Assembly (NCBI GenBank): GCA_963715675.1
Contig: OY970265.1
Coordinates: forward strand, 4,464,001-4,528,000
Source of the DNA: DASVWZ01 sp963715675
Lineage (GTDB): Bacteria; Acidobacteriota; Terriglobia; Terriglobales; Acidobacteriaceae
Direction of reading: 5' to 3'
DNA length: 64,000 nucleotides
In this document: in pieces, positions 23,853 to 31,986 of the stretch
Position numbering within the stretch: position 1 is the stretch's first letter
Layout: every line of letters begins with the position of its first letter
Translations under genes and position numbers: made by a program
The notes under the pieces: generated by a model
Told to the model about the DNA's origin: nothing
The model's database searches: none
What the model saw: only the letters and a program-made list of their open reading frames with translations

Positions 23853-24056
23853 ATGACGGCCAAGAAAACGAATGCGGGCGGCGGAAAGATTCACCTGAAA
23901 TGGGTGCGGTCCGCCATTTGTGCTCCGGTAAAACAGAAGAAGGTTGTCAAAGGCCTGGGATTCACCCGGCTGAACCAGGTGGTGGAGCGGCCGGATACGG
24001 CCGCCATCCGCGGCATGGTCGCCAAAGTACCGCACCTGGTGGAGATCGTGCCGTAG
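23853..24056 (+). CDS. rpmD: Large ribosomal subunit protein L30
   Basis: 67 residues. Core: KIHLKWVRSAICAPVKQKKVVKGLGFTRLNQVVERPDTAAIRGMVAKVPHLVEIV (in pieces), matching the short bacterial L30 with a ~10-residue N-terminal addition. GAGG lies upstream of ATG 23853. Some phyla lack L30; here it is present. Confidence 0.95.
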   Translation: MTAKKTNAGGGKIHLKWVRSAICAPVKQKKVVKGLGFTRLNQVVERPDTAAIRGMVAKVPHLVEIVP

Positions 24057-24090
24057 AGACCCAGATGCCTGCGTCTCTACCGAGGAAACT
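24057..24090. repeat. Short hairpin repeat GAGAC...GTCTC
   Basis: GAGAC (overlapping the rpmD stop) and GTCTC are separated by CCAGATGCCTGC, a short stem of a type (AGACGCAGGCATCTG) that looks like another dispersed repeat. It lies before the GAGG of rplO. Confidence 0.45.
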
Positions 24091-24528
24091 ATGAACTTAT
24101 CCAATATTCGAGCACCCAAGAAGTCGTCGGAAAAGCGCAAGCGGGTGGGGCGCGGCATGGGTTCCGGCATGGGCAAGACGTCGACCCGCGGTCATAAAGG
24201 CCAACGCTCGCGCAGCGGTTCGCGCATGATCCGGGGGTTTGAAGGCGGCCAGATGCCCCTGCATCGCCGCATGCCCAAGCGCGGATTCACCAACATTTTC
24301 CGCAAGGAATTCAACATCGTGAACCTGGAGAGGCTGGCCGAACTTGGGGAATCGACCATCACCCCCGAAGTACTGCGGAAGCTCGGCGTGATCAGTACCA
24401 AACACCCGGTGAAGATTCTTGGCAACGGCGAACTGAAGGCTGCGCTCACGGTGCATGCGCACAAGTTTTCCAAGTCGGCGCAGGAAAAAATCACCAAAGC
24501 AGGCGGCAAGTTTGAGGTCTTGCAGTAA
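24091..24528 (+). CDS. rplO: Large ribosomal subunit protein L15
   Basis: 145 residues. Text: SEKRKRVGRGMGSGMGKTSTRGHKGQ, GFEGGQMPLHRRMPKRGFTN, ending SKSAQEKITKAGGKFEVL. Late 50S assembly protein. Its stop overlaps the secY start codon (TAATG), the common rplO-secY coupling. Confidence 0.97.
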   Translation: MNLSNIRAPKKSSEKRKRVGRGMGSGMGKTSTRGHKGQRSRSGSRMIRGFEGGQMPLHRRMPKRGFTNIFRKEFNIVNLERLAELGESTITPEVLRKLGVISTKHPVKILGNGELKAALTVHAHKFSKSAQEKITKAGGKFEVLQ

Positions 24529-25916
24529 TGCTGGAGAAACTGGCTAACATATTTCGCATTCCGGACTTGCGCCGGCGCATCCTGTTTACGCTGGGTCTGC
24601 TGGCGGTGTACCGGCTCGGCGGCCACATCCCGACTCCCGGGGTGAATGCGGACCGGTTGCAGCAGTTTTTTGAGCAGAACCGGGGATCGTTCCTGGGCTT
24701 CGTCGACCTGTTCTCCGGCGGCCAGTTGCGGCGTCTGACGATTTTCGCTCTGGGCATCATGCCCTACATCACCGCCTCCATCATTCTTCAGCTCTTGACC
24801 GTGGTCTATGAGCCGCTGGCCAAGCTGCAGAAGGAAGGGGAACTGGGCCGCAAGAAGATCACCCAGTGGACCCGCTACATCACCGTGATTCTAAGCGCGG
24901 TCCAGTCCATGGGGATTGCGCTGAGCCTGGAAAAGTCGGGCGATTTCGTGGTCAATCCCGGGGTTGGTTTTATCCTGATGACCATGTTGACCCTGACCAC
25001 GGGCAGCGCATTCATCATGTGGCTGGGCGAGCAGATTACCGAACGCGGCGTCGGTAACGGCATGTCGCTGCTGATTTTTGCCGGCATTGTGGTCGGACTG
25101 CCCCGCGGCGTGGCTGACCTGCTCGACAAGATTCATACCGATGCATGGGGCGTGTTTACGGCTCCGGCCATGATTCTTCTGGTCGGAATCATGATTCTGG
25201 TAGTGGGTTTCATTGTTTACGTCGAGCGCAGCGAGCGCCGGATTCCGGTGCAGTATGCCAAGCGCGTCGTCGGACGCAAAGTGATGGGCGGCCAGTCAAC
25301 CCACCTGCCGCTGCGGGTCAATGCGGGCGGCGTCATGCCGGTGATTTTCGCTTCCTCGATCCTGACCATGCCGCAGATGTTGTTTCAGGGCTTGAAGAAC
25401 CATCGTTATTTCGGCGACCTGCTGCGCTGGCTGGGGTGGGGCGAGCCCCTGTACACACTGCTGTACGCCGTCGGAATTGTCTTTTTTGCCTACTTCTACG
25501 TGTCGATTGTCTTTAACCCCAACGAGGTTGCGGACAACATGCGCAAGTATGGCGGCTTTGTCCCGGGCATACGGCCGGGCAAACGCACCGCGGATCACAT
25601 CAATGAGATCCTGACGCGGATTACCTTGGTGGGCGCGCTGTATCTCATTATTATTTCGTTTATTCCGGAATGGATGATTACGGGAATCCACCTGAACCAC
25701 CTGTGGGGACCGGTGGGCGCGTTTTTTGAGCGCCTGCCGACCTGGGTCACGAACGGCCTGGGAGTGACGTTCTATTTTGGCGGGACTTCGCTGCTGATCG
25801 TGGTCGGCGTTGCCATGGATACGGTGACGCAGATTGAGGCGCAGTTGATCATGCGGCACTATGACGGATTTACTCCGCGCAGCGGTCGAATTCGCGGCCG
25901 CCGTACCTGGTCCTAG
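24528..25916 (+). CDS. secY: Protein translocase subunit SecY
   Basis: 462 residues with ten predicted membrane helices. Pore of the Sec translocon in the inner membrane. Text: RRRILFTLGLLAVYRLGGHIPTPGV, plug-region FSGGQLRRLTIFALGIMPYITASIILQLL, the cytosolic loop VERSERRIPVQYAKRVVGRK and the C-terminal GTSLLIVVGVAMDTVTQIEAQLIMRHYDGF (in pieces). Complete, coupled to rplO. Confidence 0.97.
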   Translation: MLEKLANIFRIPDLRRRILFTLGLLAVYRLGGHIPTPGVNADRLQQFFEQNRGSFLGFVDLFSGGQLRRLTIFALGIMPYITASIILQLLTVVYEPLAKLQKEGELGRKKITQWTRYITVILSAVQSMGIALSLEKSGDFVVNPGVGFILMTMLTLTTGSAFIMWLGEQITERGVGNGMSLLIFAGIVVGLPRGVADLLDKIHTDAWGVFTAPAMILLVGIMILVVGFIVYVERSERRIPVQYAKRVVGRKVMGGQSTHLPLRVNAGGVMPVIFASSILTMPQMLFQGLKNHRYFGDLLRWLGWGEPLYTLLYAVGIVFFAYFYVSIVFNPNEVADNMRKYGGFVPGIRPGKRTADHINEILTRITLVGALYLIIISFIPEWMITGIHLNHLWGPVGAFFERLPTWVTNGLGVTFYFGGTSLLIVVGVAMDTVTQIEAQLIMRHYDGFTPRSGRIRGRRTWS

Positions 25917-25997
25917 CTTGGTTGTGGAGACTTGCTTGTATGCGGTGCGGCGTGAATGCGCCGGGTGATCGGAGTGGGGAGAAACGAGGCCAACTCG

Positions 25998-26711
25998 GTG
26001 GCGGAGGACACTTCGTGCAGCGTCGGGCCGGTTATATTGTTGGGACCCCCGGGCGCCGGTAAGGGCACCCAGGCTCAGTTGATTGCCGAACAGTATGGGA
26101 TTCCGCAGATCTCCACCGGAGATTTGTTGCGCGAGCACGTGAAGAACGCCACGGCCCTGGGACTGCAGGCGAAGGACATCATGGCACGAGGGGCGCTGGT
26201 GCCGGATGAGTTGTTGTACGACATGGTGGCGGAGCGGTTGCACCGTCCCGATTGCCAGCGCGGTTTCATCCTGGACGGATTTCCTCGGACACCCGCCCAG
26301 GCAGGATGGCTGGATGCCTTCCTGGAACGCGCGATCTTTGACAACCCAAAGCACGGCTCATGTCTGCCGATTGTGATCTCCATCGACGTGCCCTATAATG
26401 AATTGTTGCTCCGGCTCACCGGACGTAGAACTTGTCCCACCTGTGGACGGATCTATAACGTCCATCTCCAGCCGCCGCGCGTCGACGAGATCTGTGACGT
26501 GGATGGCGCCAAACTGGTAATCCGTAACGACGATCGCGAAGATGTGATCCGGGAACGTCTTCAGGCGTATGAACGGCAAACTCGCCCGGTGGCGGAATAC
26601 TATGAGCGGAAGGGCCGCATGGTCCTGGTGGATGGCAAGTTGCCGGTGGATCAGGTATCCGCGCAGGTTTTCAGGGAGATCCGCAGTCACGCTTCGGCGA
26701 GCGGCTGCTAG
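25998..26711 (+). CDS. adk: Adenylate kinase, zinc-containing lid form
   Basis: 237 residues from GTG 25998, preferred because GAGG lies 8 bases upstream; an in-frame ATG at 25956 would add 14 residues and has no ribosome site. Interconverts ATP+AMP and 2 ADP. P-loop GPPGAGKGT, AMP-binding TGDLLREHV, and FILDGFPRT are intact. The lid has C-x2-C-x16-C-x2-D (CPTCG...CDVD), matching the Cys3Asp zinc site of Gram-positive enzymes. An insertion near residues 115-130 (FLERAIFDNPKHGSCLP) lengthens it. Three bases separate it from map. Confidence 0.95.
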   Translation: MAEDTSCSVGPVILLGPPGAGKGTQAQLIAEQYGIPQISTGDLLREHVKNATALGLQAKDIMARGALVPDELLYDMVAERLHRPDCQRGFILDGFPRTPAQAGWLDAFLERAIFDNPKHGSCLPIVISIDVPYNELLLRLTGRRTCPTCGRIYNVHLQPPRVDEICDVDGAKLVIRNDDREDVIRERLQAYERQTRPVAEYYERKGRMVLVDGKLPVDQVSAQVFREIRSHASASGC

Positions 26712-26714
26712 CAC

Positions 26715-27464
26715 ATGATCGTTTGCAAATCGGCGGTAGAGATTGAAAAGATGCGGCGCAGCGGGCACATCGTGCGCGAAGTGCTGGATCATGTGCGCGC
26801 CCTGGTGGTTCCCGGGGCAACCACCATGGATCTGGAGCGGGCGGCCGAAAAGCGGATTAAGGAACTGGGAGCCAAGCCGGCGTTTAAGGGGTACTACGAT
26901 TACCCCTGCGTGCTGTGCACCTCGGTGAACGAGGAAATCGTTCACGGCATTCCATCGGAGAAGCGGTCGCTGAAGGCCGGCGATATTGTCTCGATCGATT
27001 GTGGCGTGGTGCTGGACGGCTACTACGGAGATGCGGCCATCACGGTCCCGGTGGGCGATTCTCTGGAACCGGAGATGCGCAAACTGCTCGAGGTCACGGA
27101 GGCCTCGCTCTACAAGGGAATCGAGCAGGCCCGGGTTGGGAACGCCGTCGGGGACGTGGGCGCGGCGGTGCAGGAGTATGTGGAAGCGAACGGCTTCAGC
27201 GTAGTCCGGGAGTTTGTGGGCCACGGGATTGGAACCAAGCTCCACGAAGAGCCGCAGGTTCCCAATTTCGGGTCGCGCGGACATGGGCCGCGATTGCGGG
27301 AAGGCATGGTGATCGCGATTGAGCCGATGGTGAATTCCGGCAAGCCGGGGACACGCGTGCTGGACGACAAGTGGACCGCGGTCACCGCCGACGGAAGCTG
27401 CAGCGCTCACTTCGAGCACTGCGTCGCCGTGACGAAAGATGGCCCGGTGATTTTGACGCAGTAA
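26715..27464 (+). CDS. map: Methionine aminopeptidase, type I
   Basis: 249 residues, normal. Removes initiator Met from nascent chains. All five metal ligands can be placed: two Asp in DCGVVLDGYYGDAA, His in GHGIGTKLHEEP, Glu in AIEPMVNSG, Glu in FEHCVAV. Start ATG 26715 directly follows adk. Confidence 0.97.
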   Translation: MIVCKSAVEIEKMRRSGHIVREVLDHVRALVVPGATTMDLERAAEKRIKELGAKPAFKGYYDYPCVLCTSVNEEIVHGIPSEKRSLKAGDIVSIDCGVVLDGYYGDAAITVPVGDSLEPEMRKLLEVTEASLYKGIEQARVGNAVGDVGAAVQEYVEANGFSVVREFVGHGIGTKLHEEPQVPNFGSRGHGPRLREGMVIAIEPMVNSGKPGTRVLDDKWTAVTADGSCSAHFEHCVAVTKDGPVILTQ

Positions 27465-27483
27465 GAACGATCTTAAGGGGTGC

Positions 27484-27702
27484 ATGAGCAAAGAAGACGC
27501 GATTGAAGTGATGGCGACGGTGCTGGAACCCTTGCCCAACGCTATGTTCCGGGTCGAACTGGAAAACAAGCATCAGGTGCTGGCTCATGTGTCGGGGAAA
27601 ATGCGAAAGAACTTTATTCGGATTCTGCCCGGCGACAAGGTTGCGGTTGAGCTTTCCCCCTATGACTTGAACCGCGGACGCATCGTGTATCGCTACAAAT
27701 AG
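27484..27702 (+). CDS. infA: Translation initiation factor IF-1
   Basis: 72 residues, normal for IF-1. Single OB-fold: KEDAIEVMATVLEPLPNAMFRVELENKHQVLAHVSGKMRKNFIRILPGDKVAVELSPYDLNRGRI (in pieces). Binds the A site during initiation. AAGGGG precedes the ATG closely. Confidence 0.97.
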   Translation: MSKEDAIEVMATVLEPLPNAMFRVELENKHQVLAHVSGKMRKNFIRILPGDKVAVELSPYDLNRGRIVYRYK

Positions 27703-27742
27703 TTCCCGGGTTGATTCTGGGAACTGGGAACTGAGAACAGTT
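27703..27742. repeat. Intergenic repeat element, GGGAACTGA family
   Basis: 40 bp: TTCCCGGGTTGATTCTGGG, then GAACTGGGAACTGAGAACAG and TT before ATG. TTCCC and GGGAA can pair. Related to the 19118-19148 copy. Confidence 0.65.
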
Positions 27743-27856
27743 ATGAAAGTTCGAGCCTCGGTAAAGAAAATTTGCGATAAGTGCAAGGTCATCCACCGCA
27801 AAGGCGTGGTGCGGGTGATCTGCGAGAATTCGAAGCACAAGCAACGCCAGGGATAA
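27743..27856 (+). CDS. rpmJ: Large ribosomal subunit protein L36, zinc form
   Basis: 37 residues, too short for most ORF cut-offs: MKVRASVKKICDKCKVIHRKG...ICENSKHKQRQG. The zinc ligands Cys11, Cys14, Cys27 and His32 are all present, so this is the C+ form. It lies between infA and rpsM, the usual place, with 40- and 16-bp gaps. Confidence 0.96.
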   Translation: MKVRASVKKICDKCKVIHRKGVVRVICENSKHKQRQG

Positions 27857-27872
27857 GGCGTACAGGAGCACT

Positions 27873-28259
27873 ATGGCACGTATTGCGGGCGTCGATCTTC
27901 CGCGTAACAAGCGCGTGAATATCGGGCTGACTTACATCTACGGCATTGGAAATTCGCGGGCAGCGCGCATTCTCGACCAGGCGAACGTCGATCCCACCAA
28001 GAAGATCCAGGATCTGGGGGAAGACGAAGTCAACCGTATCCGCCAGGTGATTGAAGGCGAGGGCTTGGTGGAAGGCGATTTACGCAAGGAAGTTTCGATG
28101 AACATCAAGCGGCTCATCGAAATCGGCTCCTATCGCGGGTACCGCCACCGCCGGAATCTGCCAGTCCGCGGACAGCGAACTCACACCAACGCTCGCACGC
28201 GCAAAGGTCCGCGCAAGGGCACGGTGGCAATGAAGAAGAAGTCAACGGCAAAAACCTAA
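27873..28259 (+). CDS. rpsM: Small ribosomal subunit protein S13
   Basis: 128 residues. Text: ARIAGVDLPRNKRVNIGLTYIYGIG, RKEVSMNIKRLIEIGSYRGYRHRRNLPVRGQRTHTNARTRKGPRK (in pieces). Head protein contacting the P-site tRNA and bridging to the 50S subunit. A short Lys tail (KKKSTAKT) ends it. First gene of the alpha block. Confidence 0.97.
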   Translation: MARIAGVDLPRNKRVNIGLTYIYGIGNSRAARILDQANVDPTKKIQDLGEDEVNRIRQVIEGEGLVEGDLRKEVSMNIKRLIEIGSYRGYRHRRNLPVRGQRTHTNARTRKGPRKGTVAMKKKSTAKT

Positions 28260-28364
28260 GATCCGTCGTTGGTCGTCCGTCTTTGGCCGTTGGCCAAAGC
28301 CTGACCGACGAATAGCAAGATGTTTAGCGAACGACCGACGACGAACGACCAAGGACGATTTTTT
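28260..28364. repeat. Intergenic inverted-repeat element, TTGGTCG family
   Basis: 105 bp. Left arm CGTCGTTGGTCGTCCGTC (from 28264) and right arm ACGAACGACCAAGGACG (to ~28357); about 23 of 28 positions pair. The centre also has TTGGCCGTTGGCCAA. The right arm ends TTTTTT before the rpsK ATG with no Shine-Dalgarno. Confidence 0.85.
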
Positions 28365-28796
28365 ATGGCAAAACCAGCAGCGGCAACCGGCACAGGCGCG
28401 CCGGAGAAAAAAGGCAAGAAGAAGACGTTCAAGAAGAAGGAGCGCAAACACGTTTCCCACGGCATCGCGCATATTCGAGCTTCTTTCAATAACACCATCG
28501 TGACCATTGCTGACCCCGCCGGGAATGTTCTTTCCTGGAAGAGTTCCGGTTCGCTGGGATTCCGCGGATCGCGCAAGGGCACGCCGTTTGCCGCGCAACA
28601 AGCCGCCATGAACGCCGCCAACATGGCGCGCGATCACGGGGTGCGCAGCGTGGAAGTGCGCGTCAGCGGCCCGGGTTCGGGGCGTGAGTCGGCAATCCGC
28701 GCCTTGTCGGCCGCCGGAATTGACGTACGCAACATCAAGGACGCGACGCCGATTCCGCACAACGGATGCCGGCCGCCCAAACGTCGTAGAGTGTAA
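28365..28796 (+). CDS. rpsK: Small ribosomal subunit protein S11
   Basis: 143 residues from ATG 28365 (the in-frame ATG 28320 is inside the repeat). Core: GIAHIRASFNNTIVTIADPAGNVLSWKSSGSLGFRGSRKGTPFAAQ, ending IPHNGCRPPKRRRV (in pieces). Platform protein near the mRNA exit. An extra ~25-residue N-terminus is Ala- then Lys-rich (AKPAAATGTGAPEKKGKKKTFKKKERK). Confidence 0.96.
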   Translation: MAKPAAATGTGAPEKKGKKKTFKKKERKHVSHGIAHIRASFNNTIVTIADPAGNVLSWKSSGSLGFRGSRKGTPFAAQQAAMNAANMARDHGVRSVEVRVSGPGSGRESAIRALSAAGIDVRNIKDATPIPHNGCRPPKRRRV

Positions 28797-28926
28797 GAGT
28801 TCGGCCGTTAGCTCTTGGCCTTTGGCTTTTAGCTAAAGTCTAACGGCCAAAAGCTAAGAGCTTATTCTTGTCCGGGAAGAAGGGCGAAGCCAAGCCTGTA
28901 AACCGGTCATCTAAAGGAGAGAACAA
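28797..28926. repeat. Intergenic inverted-repeat element, GGCCGTTAGCT family
   Basis: Left arm GGCCGTTAGCTCTTGGCC plus TTTGGCTTTTAGCT; right arm TCTAACGGCCAAAAGC plus TAAGAGCTTATT. The arms pair imperfectly around AAAG. The right third (28868-28926) is not repeat; it holds the strong rpsD ribosome site AAAGGAGAG. Confidence 0.75.
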
Positions 28927-29556
28927 TTGGCACGTTACACCGATCCTGTCTGCCGTCTATGCCGCCGCGAGGGCATCAAGCTGTTCCTCAAAGGCACCAA
29001 GTGTTTCAGTGACAAGTGCCCCATCGAGAAGCGCAACTTCGCCCCTGGTCAGCACGGAAAAGACCGTAAGGCAAAAATCGTGGGCTACGGCCTGCAGCTT
29101 CGCGAAAAACAGAAAACCAAGCGTATTTATTTCGCCCAGGAAGGCCAGTTCCGCAATTACTTTGAAAAGGCGGCGCGCTCCAAGGGCGTGACCGGCTGGA
29201 TGCTGTTGCAGCAACTGGAGCGGCGTTTGGATAACGTCGTGTACCGGCTTGGCTTTGGGATTTCCCGGCGCCAGGCGCGGCAACTGGTACGGCACGGCCA
29301 TGTTCAGGTAAACGGCCGCAAGGTGAATATCCCGTCGTACGAGGTTAACGTGGGCGAGGAAATCGCCATCCGCGAAGGCAGCAACAAGCTGGCGATTCTG
29401 GAGCAGGCTAAGGAATTCGCGAGCCACCAGGGTGCGCCGACTTGGCTGGAGATCAGCCGCGACACCTACAGCGGACGCGTGCTGTCGCTGCCCACGCGCG
29501 AAGAGATCAAGCTGCCGGTCAATGAGCAGTTGATTGTAGAGTTGTATAGCAAGTAG
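28927..29556 (+). CDS. rpsD: Small ribosomal subunit protein S4, zinc-finger form
   Basis: 209 residues from TTG 28927, fixed by AAAGGAGAG eight bases upstream and by the family start ARYTDPVCRLCRREG. Zinc ligands Cys9, Cys12, Cys26 and Cys31 are present. S4 RNA-binding domain: RLDNVVYRLGFGISRRQARQLVRHGHVQVNG (in pieces). Primary 16S-binding protein and, in E. coli, the alpha-operon repressor. Confidence 0.97.
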   Translation: MARYTDPVCRLCRREGIKLFLKGTKCFSDKCPIEKRNFAPGQHGKDRKAKIVGYGLQLREKQKTKRIYFAQEGQFRNYFEKAARSKGVTGWMLLQQLERRLDNVVYRLGFGISRRQARQLVRHGHVQVNGRKVNIPSYEVNVGEEIAIREGSNKLAILEQAKEFASHQGAPTWLEISRDTYSGRVLSLPTREEIKLPVNEQLIVELYSK

Positions 29557-29720
29557 TCGGCAGTTGTTGGTCGTCGGTCGTTCGCAAACGACTACAGACC
29601 AACGACCAGCAGGTTTTAACGGTCCACATTTCGTGCCAGATCAGCCTGGTTTGACACTGGACTCGGCTTGGACCAGCCGGGAACGTCAAACCTGAGCCAC
29701 ATGGCCGAAGGAGAAGAGCG
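29557..29720. repeat. Intergenic inverted-repeat element, TTGGTCG family, plus second palindrome
   Basis: Arms 29566-29582 (GTTGGTCGTCGGTCGTT) and 29587-29603 pair at 13 of 17 positions with a CGCA loop. Further on, GTTTGAC (~29649) and GTCAAAC (~29688) form another, wider inverted repeat. GAAGGAGAAGAG is the rpoA ribosome site. Confidence 0.8.
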
Positions 29721-30755
29721 ATGCTTTGGAAAGGTTTTCAAAAACCGAAACGTCTTGCGGTCGATACTTCGACCTTAACCGACAAGTATGGAATTTTCTG
29801 GGCGCAACCCTTTGAGCGCGGCTTCGGCACCACCATCGGCAATGCTTTGCGCCGGGTGCTGCTGTCCTCGATTGAAGGCGCAGCGGTTACCGCGGTGAAG
29901 ATCGAAGGCGTGCTTCACGAATTCCAATCCATTCCGGGAGTGGTCGAGGACGCGACCGACATCATCCTCAACCTGAAGCAGATTCCATTCAAACTGAGCG
30001 GAGACGCGCCGAAGGCGATCTACCTGCGCTCCGACCAGCCCGGTGTGGTCACTTCCGGCATGATCGAAGCGGATGCGGACGTTGAGGTGCTGGACAAGGA
30101 CGTGTACGTCGCTACGGTCAGCGAAGGCGGCAAGCTCGATATGGAAATGCGGTTGAAGCGCGGCCGCGGCTATGTTTCCGCCGACAAGAACTTCGATGAG
30201 GACCTGGGGATCGGTTTCATCCCGATCGACTCCGTGCATTCCCCGGTGCGCAAGTGCAACTACACCATCGAGGCCGCCCGTCTGGGGCAGATCACGGATT
30301 ATGACAAGCTGACGCTGGAAGTCTGGACCAACGGCTCCATCACGCCGGCCGATTCCATCGGCCTGGCGGCGAAGCTGCTGAAGGACCACATGAACATCTT
30401 CATCAACTTCGAGGAAGACATCGAAACTTCCACCTCGTCGGAAGAACGCAAGCCGGAAATCAAGAACGAGAATTTGAACCGGTCGGTCGAGGAGCTGGAG
30501 CTTTCCGTACGCAGCTATAACTGCCTGAAGAACGCGAACATTCAGTCCATCGGAGAACTGGTGCAGAAGACCGAAGCCGAAATGCTGAAGACCAAGAACT
30601 TCGGCCGCAAGTCACTGAACGAAATCAAAGAAATTCTCGGCACCATGGGTTTGAGCCTGGGCATGAAGATCGACGAGCACGGCAATGCCGTGCCCGGCCC
30701 GACGTCGAACCAGATCTTGCCGGCATCCGCCTACGGGCCGGATACGGATTTCTAA
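29721..30755 (+). CDS. rpoA: DNA-directed RNA polymerase subunit alpha
   Basis: 344 residues. The N-terminal dimerisation domain (RGFGTTIGNALRRVLLSSIEGAAVTAVKIEGVLHEF in pieces) occupies residues ~1-230. The C-terminal UP-element/activator-binding domain (residues ~250-325) shows SVEELELSVRSYNCLKNANI, ELVQKTEAEMLKTKNFGRKSLNEIKE, LGLSLGMK-like text. Scaffold for RNA polymerase assembly. Strong ribosome site GAAGGAGAAG. Confidence 0.97.
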   Translation: MLWKGFQKPKRLAVDTSTLTDKYGIFWAQPFERGFGTTIGNALRRVLLSSIEGAAVTAVKIEGVLHEFQSIPGVVEDATDIILNLKQIPFKLSGDAPKAIYLRSDQPGVVTSGMIEADADVEVLDKDVYVATVSEGGKLDMEMRLKRGRGYVSADKNFDEDLGIGFIPIDSVHSPVRKCNYTIEAARLGQITDYDKLTLEVWTNGSITPADSIGLAAKLLKDHMNIFINFEEDIETSTSSEERKPEIKNENLNRSVEELELSVRSYNCLKNANIQSIGELVQKTEAEMLKTKNFGRKSLNEIKEILGTMGLSLGMKIDEHGNAVPGPTSNQILPASAYGPDTDF

Positions 30756-30846
30756 AGAACAGTGGTCCGGAATCAGGGGTCGGGAGTCAGGGATGAAACG
30801 CTGCTGGCCCCCGACTACCGGGTCCGGACCCCACAACGAGGCTCTT
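30756..30846. repeat. Intergenic inverted-repeat element, GGAGTCAG family
   Basis: Left arm GGTCCGGAATCAGGGGTCGGG, directly followed by AGTCAGGG; right arm CCCCCGACTACCGGGTCCGG, directly followed by ACC. Outer GGTCCGG/CCGGACC and inner GGGGTCGGG/CCCCCGAC segments pair. The rplQ ATG follows at 30847. Same family as 52972-53065. Confidence 0.8.
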
Positions 30847-31353
30847 ATGCGTCATAAAGTAGCAGGATGGAAACTGGGACGGAACACGGCGCACCGGCGT
30901 TCGCTGCTGCGTAACCTGGTGACTTCGCTGATTCTCGAAGAACGCCTGGAAACCACGGTGCCCAAAGCGAAAGCGATGCGGCCGCTGGTGGAGAAGATGA
31001 TCACGCTGGGCAAGCGCGGGGATCTGGCGGCACGCCGCCAGGCGCTGGCTTACCTGATGACCGGCGCCGCCGTCGATAAGCTGTTCGACACCATCGGTCC
31101 CCGTTTCGGCGACCGGCAGGGCGGATATCTTCGCATCATCCGAACCGGGTTCCAGAAGGGCGATGGCGCCGAAAAGGCTTTCATCGAACTGCTGGGCAGT
31201 GAGAAGCTCATCGACGAAAAGCGCCAGAAGCGCGCCGAAGCCCGATCCAAGCGGGCCGAGGAGGCCAAGAAGGCGATGGAAGAAGCCGAAGCCCAGGGTG
31301 GCGTGGAGCATCCAACTCCGGGCGCCGAAGGCGAAGACAAAGGCAAGGAATAG
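30847..31353 (+). CDS. rplQ: Large ribosomal subunit protein L17
   Basis: 168 residues. Core: MRHKVAGWKLGRNTAHRRSLLRNLVTSLILEE, KAMRPLVEKMITLGKRGDLAARRQAL, GPRFGDRQGGYLRIIRTGFQKGDGAEKAFIEL (in pieces). After residue ~120 there is a ~45-residue charged tail (KRQKRAEARSKRAEEAKKAMEEAEAQGG...). Surface protein near the tunnel exit. Last gene of the super-operon. Confidence 0.97.
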   Translation: MRHKVAGWKLGRNTAHRRSLLRNLVTSLILEERLETTVPKAKAMRPLVEKMITLGKRGDLAARRQALAYLMTGAAVDKLFDTIGPRFGDRQGGYLRIIRTGFQKGDGAEKAFIELLGSEKLIDEKRQKRAEARSKRAEEAKKAMEEAEAQGGVEHPTPGAEGEDKGKE

Positions 31354-31376
31354 CAGGTCTGGACCTCAAGCCAAGA

Positions 31377-31406
31377 ATGCACCCTCCGTTGCGGGGGTGC
31401 ATTTTT
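31377..31406 (+). terminator. Rho-independent terminator after rplQ
   Basis: Stem ATGCACCC (31377-31384) with GGGTGCAT (31395-31402), 10-nt loop, followed by a T run (31402-31406). It closes the rpsL-rplQ run. Confidence 0.85.
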
Positions 31407-31487
31407 CTGCGCACCTGTACATGTCCCACTGCGGGTCACGGCGGTAATCTGGCGGATTTCTGCCAGCGGCGTAAACTTTTCCGAAGA

Positions 31488-31979
31488 ATGGAGTTTTCGC
31501 GCACCCAGATCGCCATCGCCGCCGGAGCCGGAATCCTGCTTCTGCTGGTGTTTTTCGGCTATTTGTTCTGGCTGAACAATCAGGGCCCGGTGCTTTCCCG
31601 CTCGGTAGAGACAGACCCGCTTTCCGGCGTCCCCAACGAAATTTCACTGAACCCGTTGCGTGATCGTTCCGCGGAAAAGGTTGCCGCCAGATACCTGGAT
31701 GCCATGCGCGACGGGCACTGCGCCGAGCAACTTGCGGATTGGGAAAAGGACTATCACCGGCAGCGGGCAAAATTCATCTGTGACTCCGAGGCGCAACACC
31801 CGCTGGTCTCGTGGAAAATTGTGAATTGGGAAGATGCGCCGCCGCTGCGAATGTTCCAATATCGCGGCAAGCGCCGTAACGCTGCGGGACAGCCAGGAAC
31901 CTACCGCGAACTGCTGTCGGTGACGCTCGAATACCAGGATGGCGAGTGGGTTGTGACCAAGTACGACGCCCTGTACTGA
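31488..31979 (+). CDS. Membrane-anchored hypothetical protein
   Basis: 163 residues from ATG 31488. Residues ~8-30 (IAIAAGAGILLLLVFFGYLFWL) are one membrane segment; the rest is predicted outside the cytoplasm. The C-terminal part (YRELLSVTLEYQDGEWVVTKYDALY) resembles the small NTF2-like/DUF pattern of envelope proteins, but I cannot name a family. It follows the rplQ terminator and stands alone. Confidence 0.65.
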   Translation: MEFSRTQIAIAAGAGILLLLVFFGYLFWLNNQGPVLSRSVETDPLSGVPNEISLNPLRDRSAEKVAARYLDAMRDGHCAEQLADWEKDYHRQRAKFICDSEAQHPLVSWKIVNWEDAPPLRMFQYRGKRRNAAGQPGTYRELLSVTLEYQDGEWVVTKYDALY

Positions 31980-31986
31980 CCGCGCT

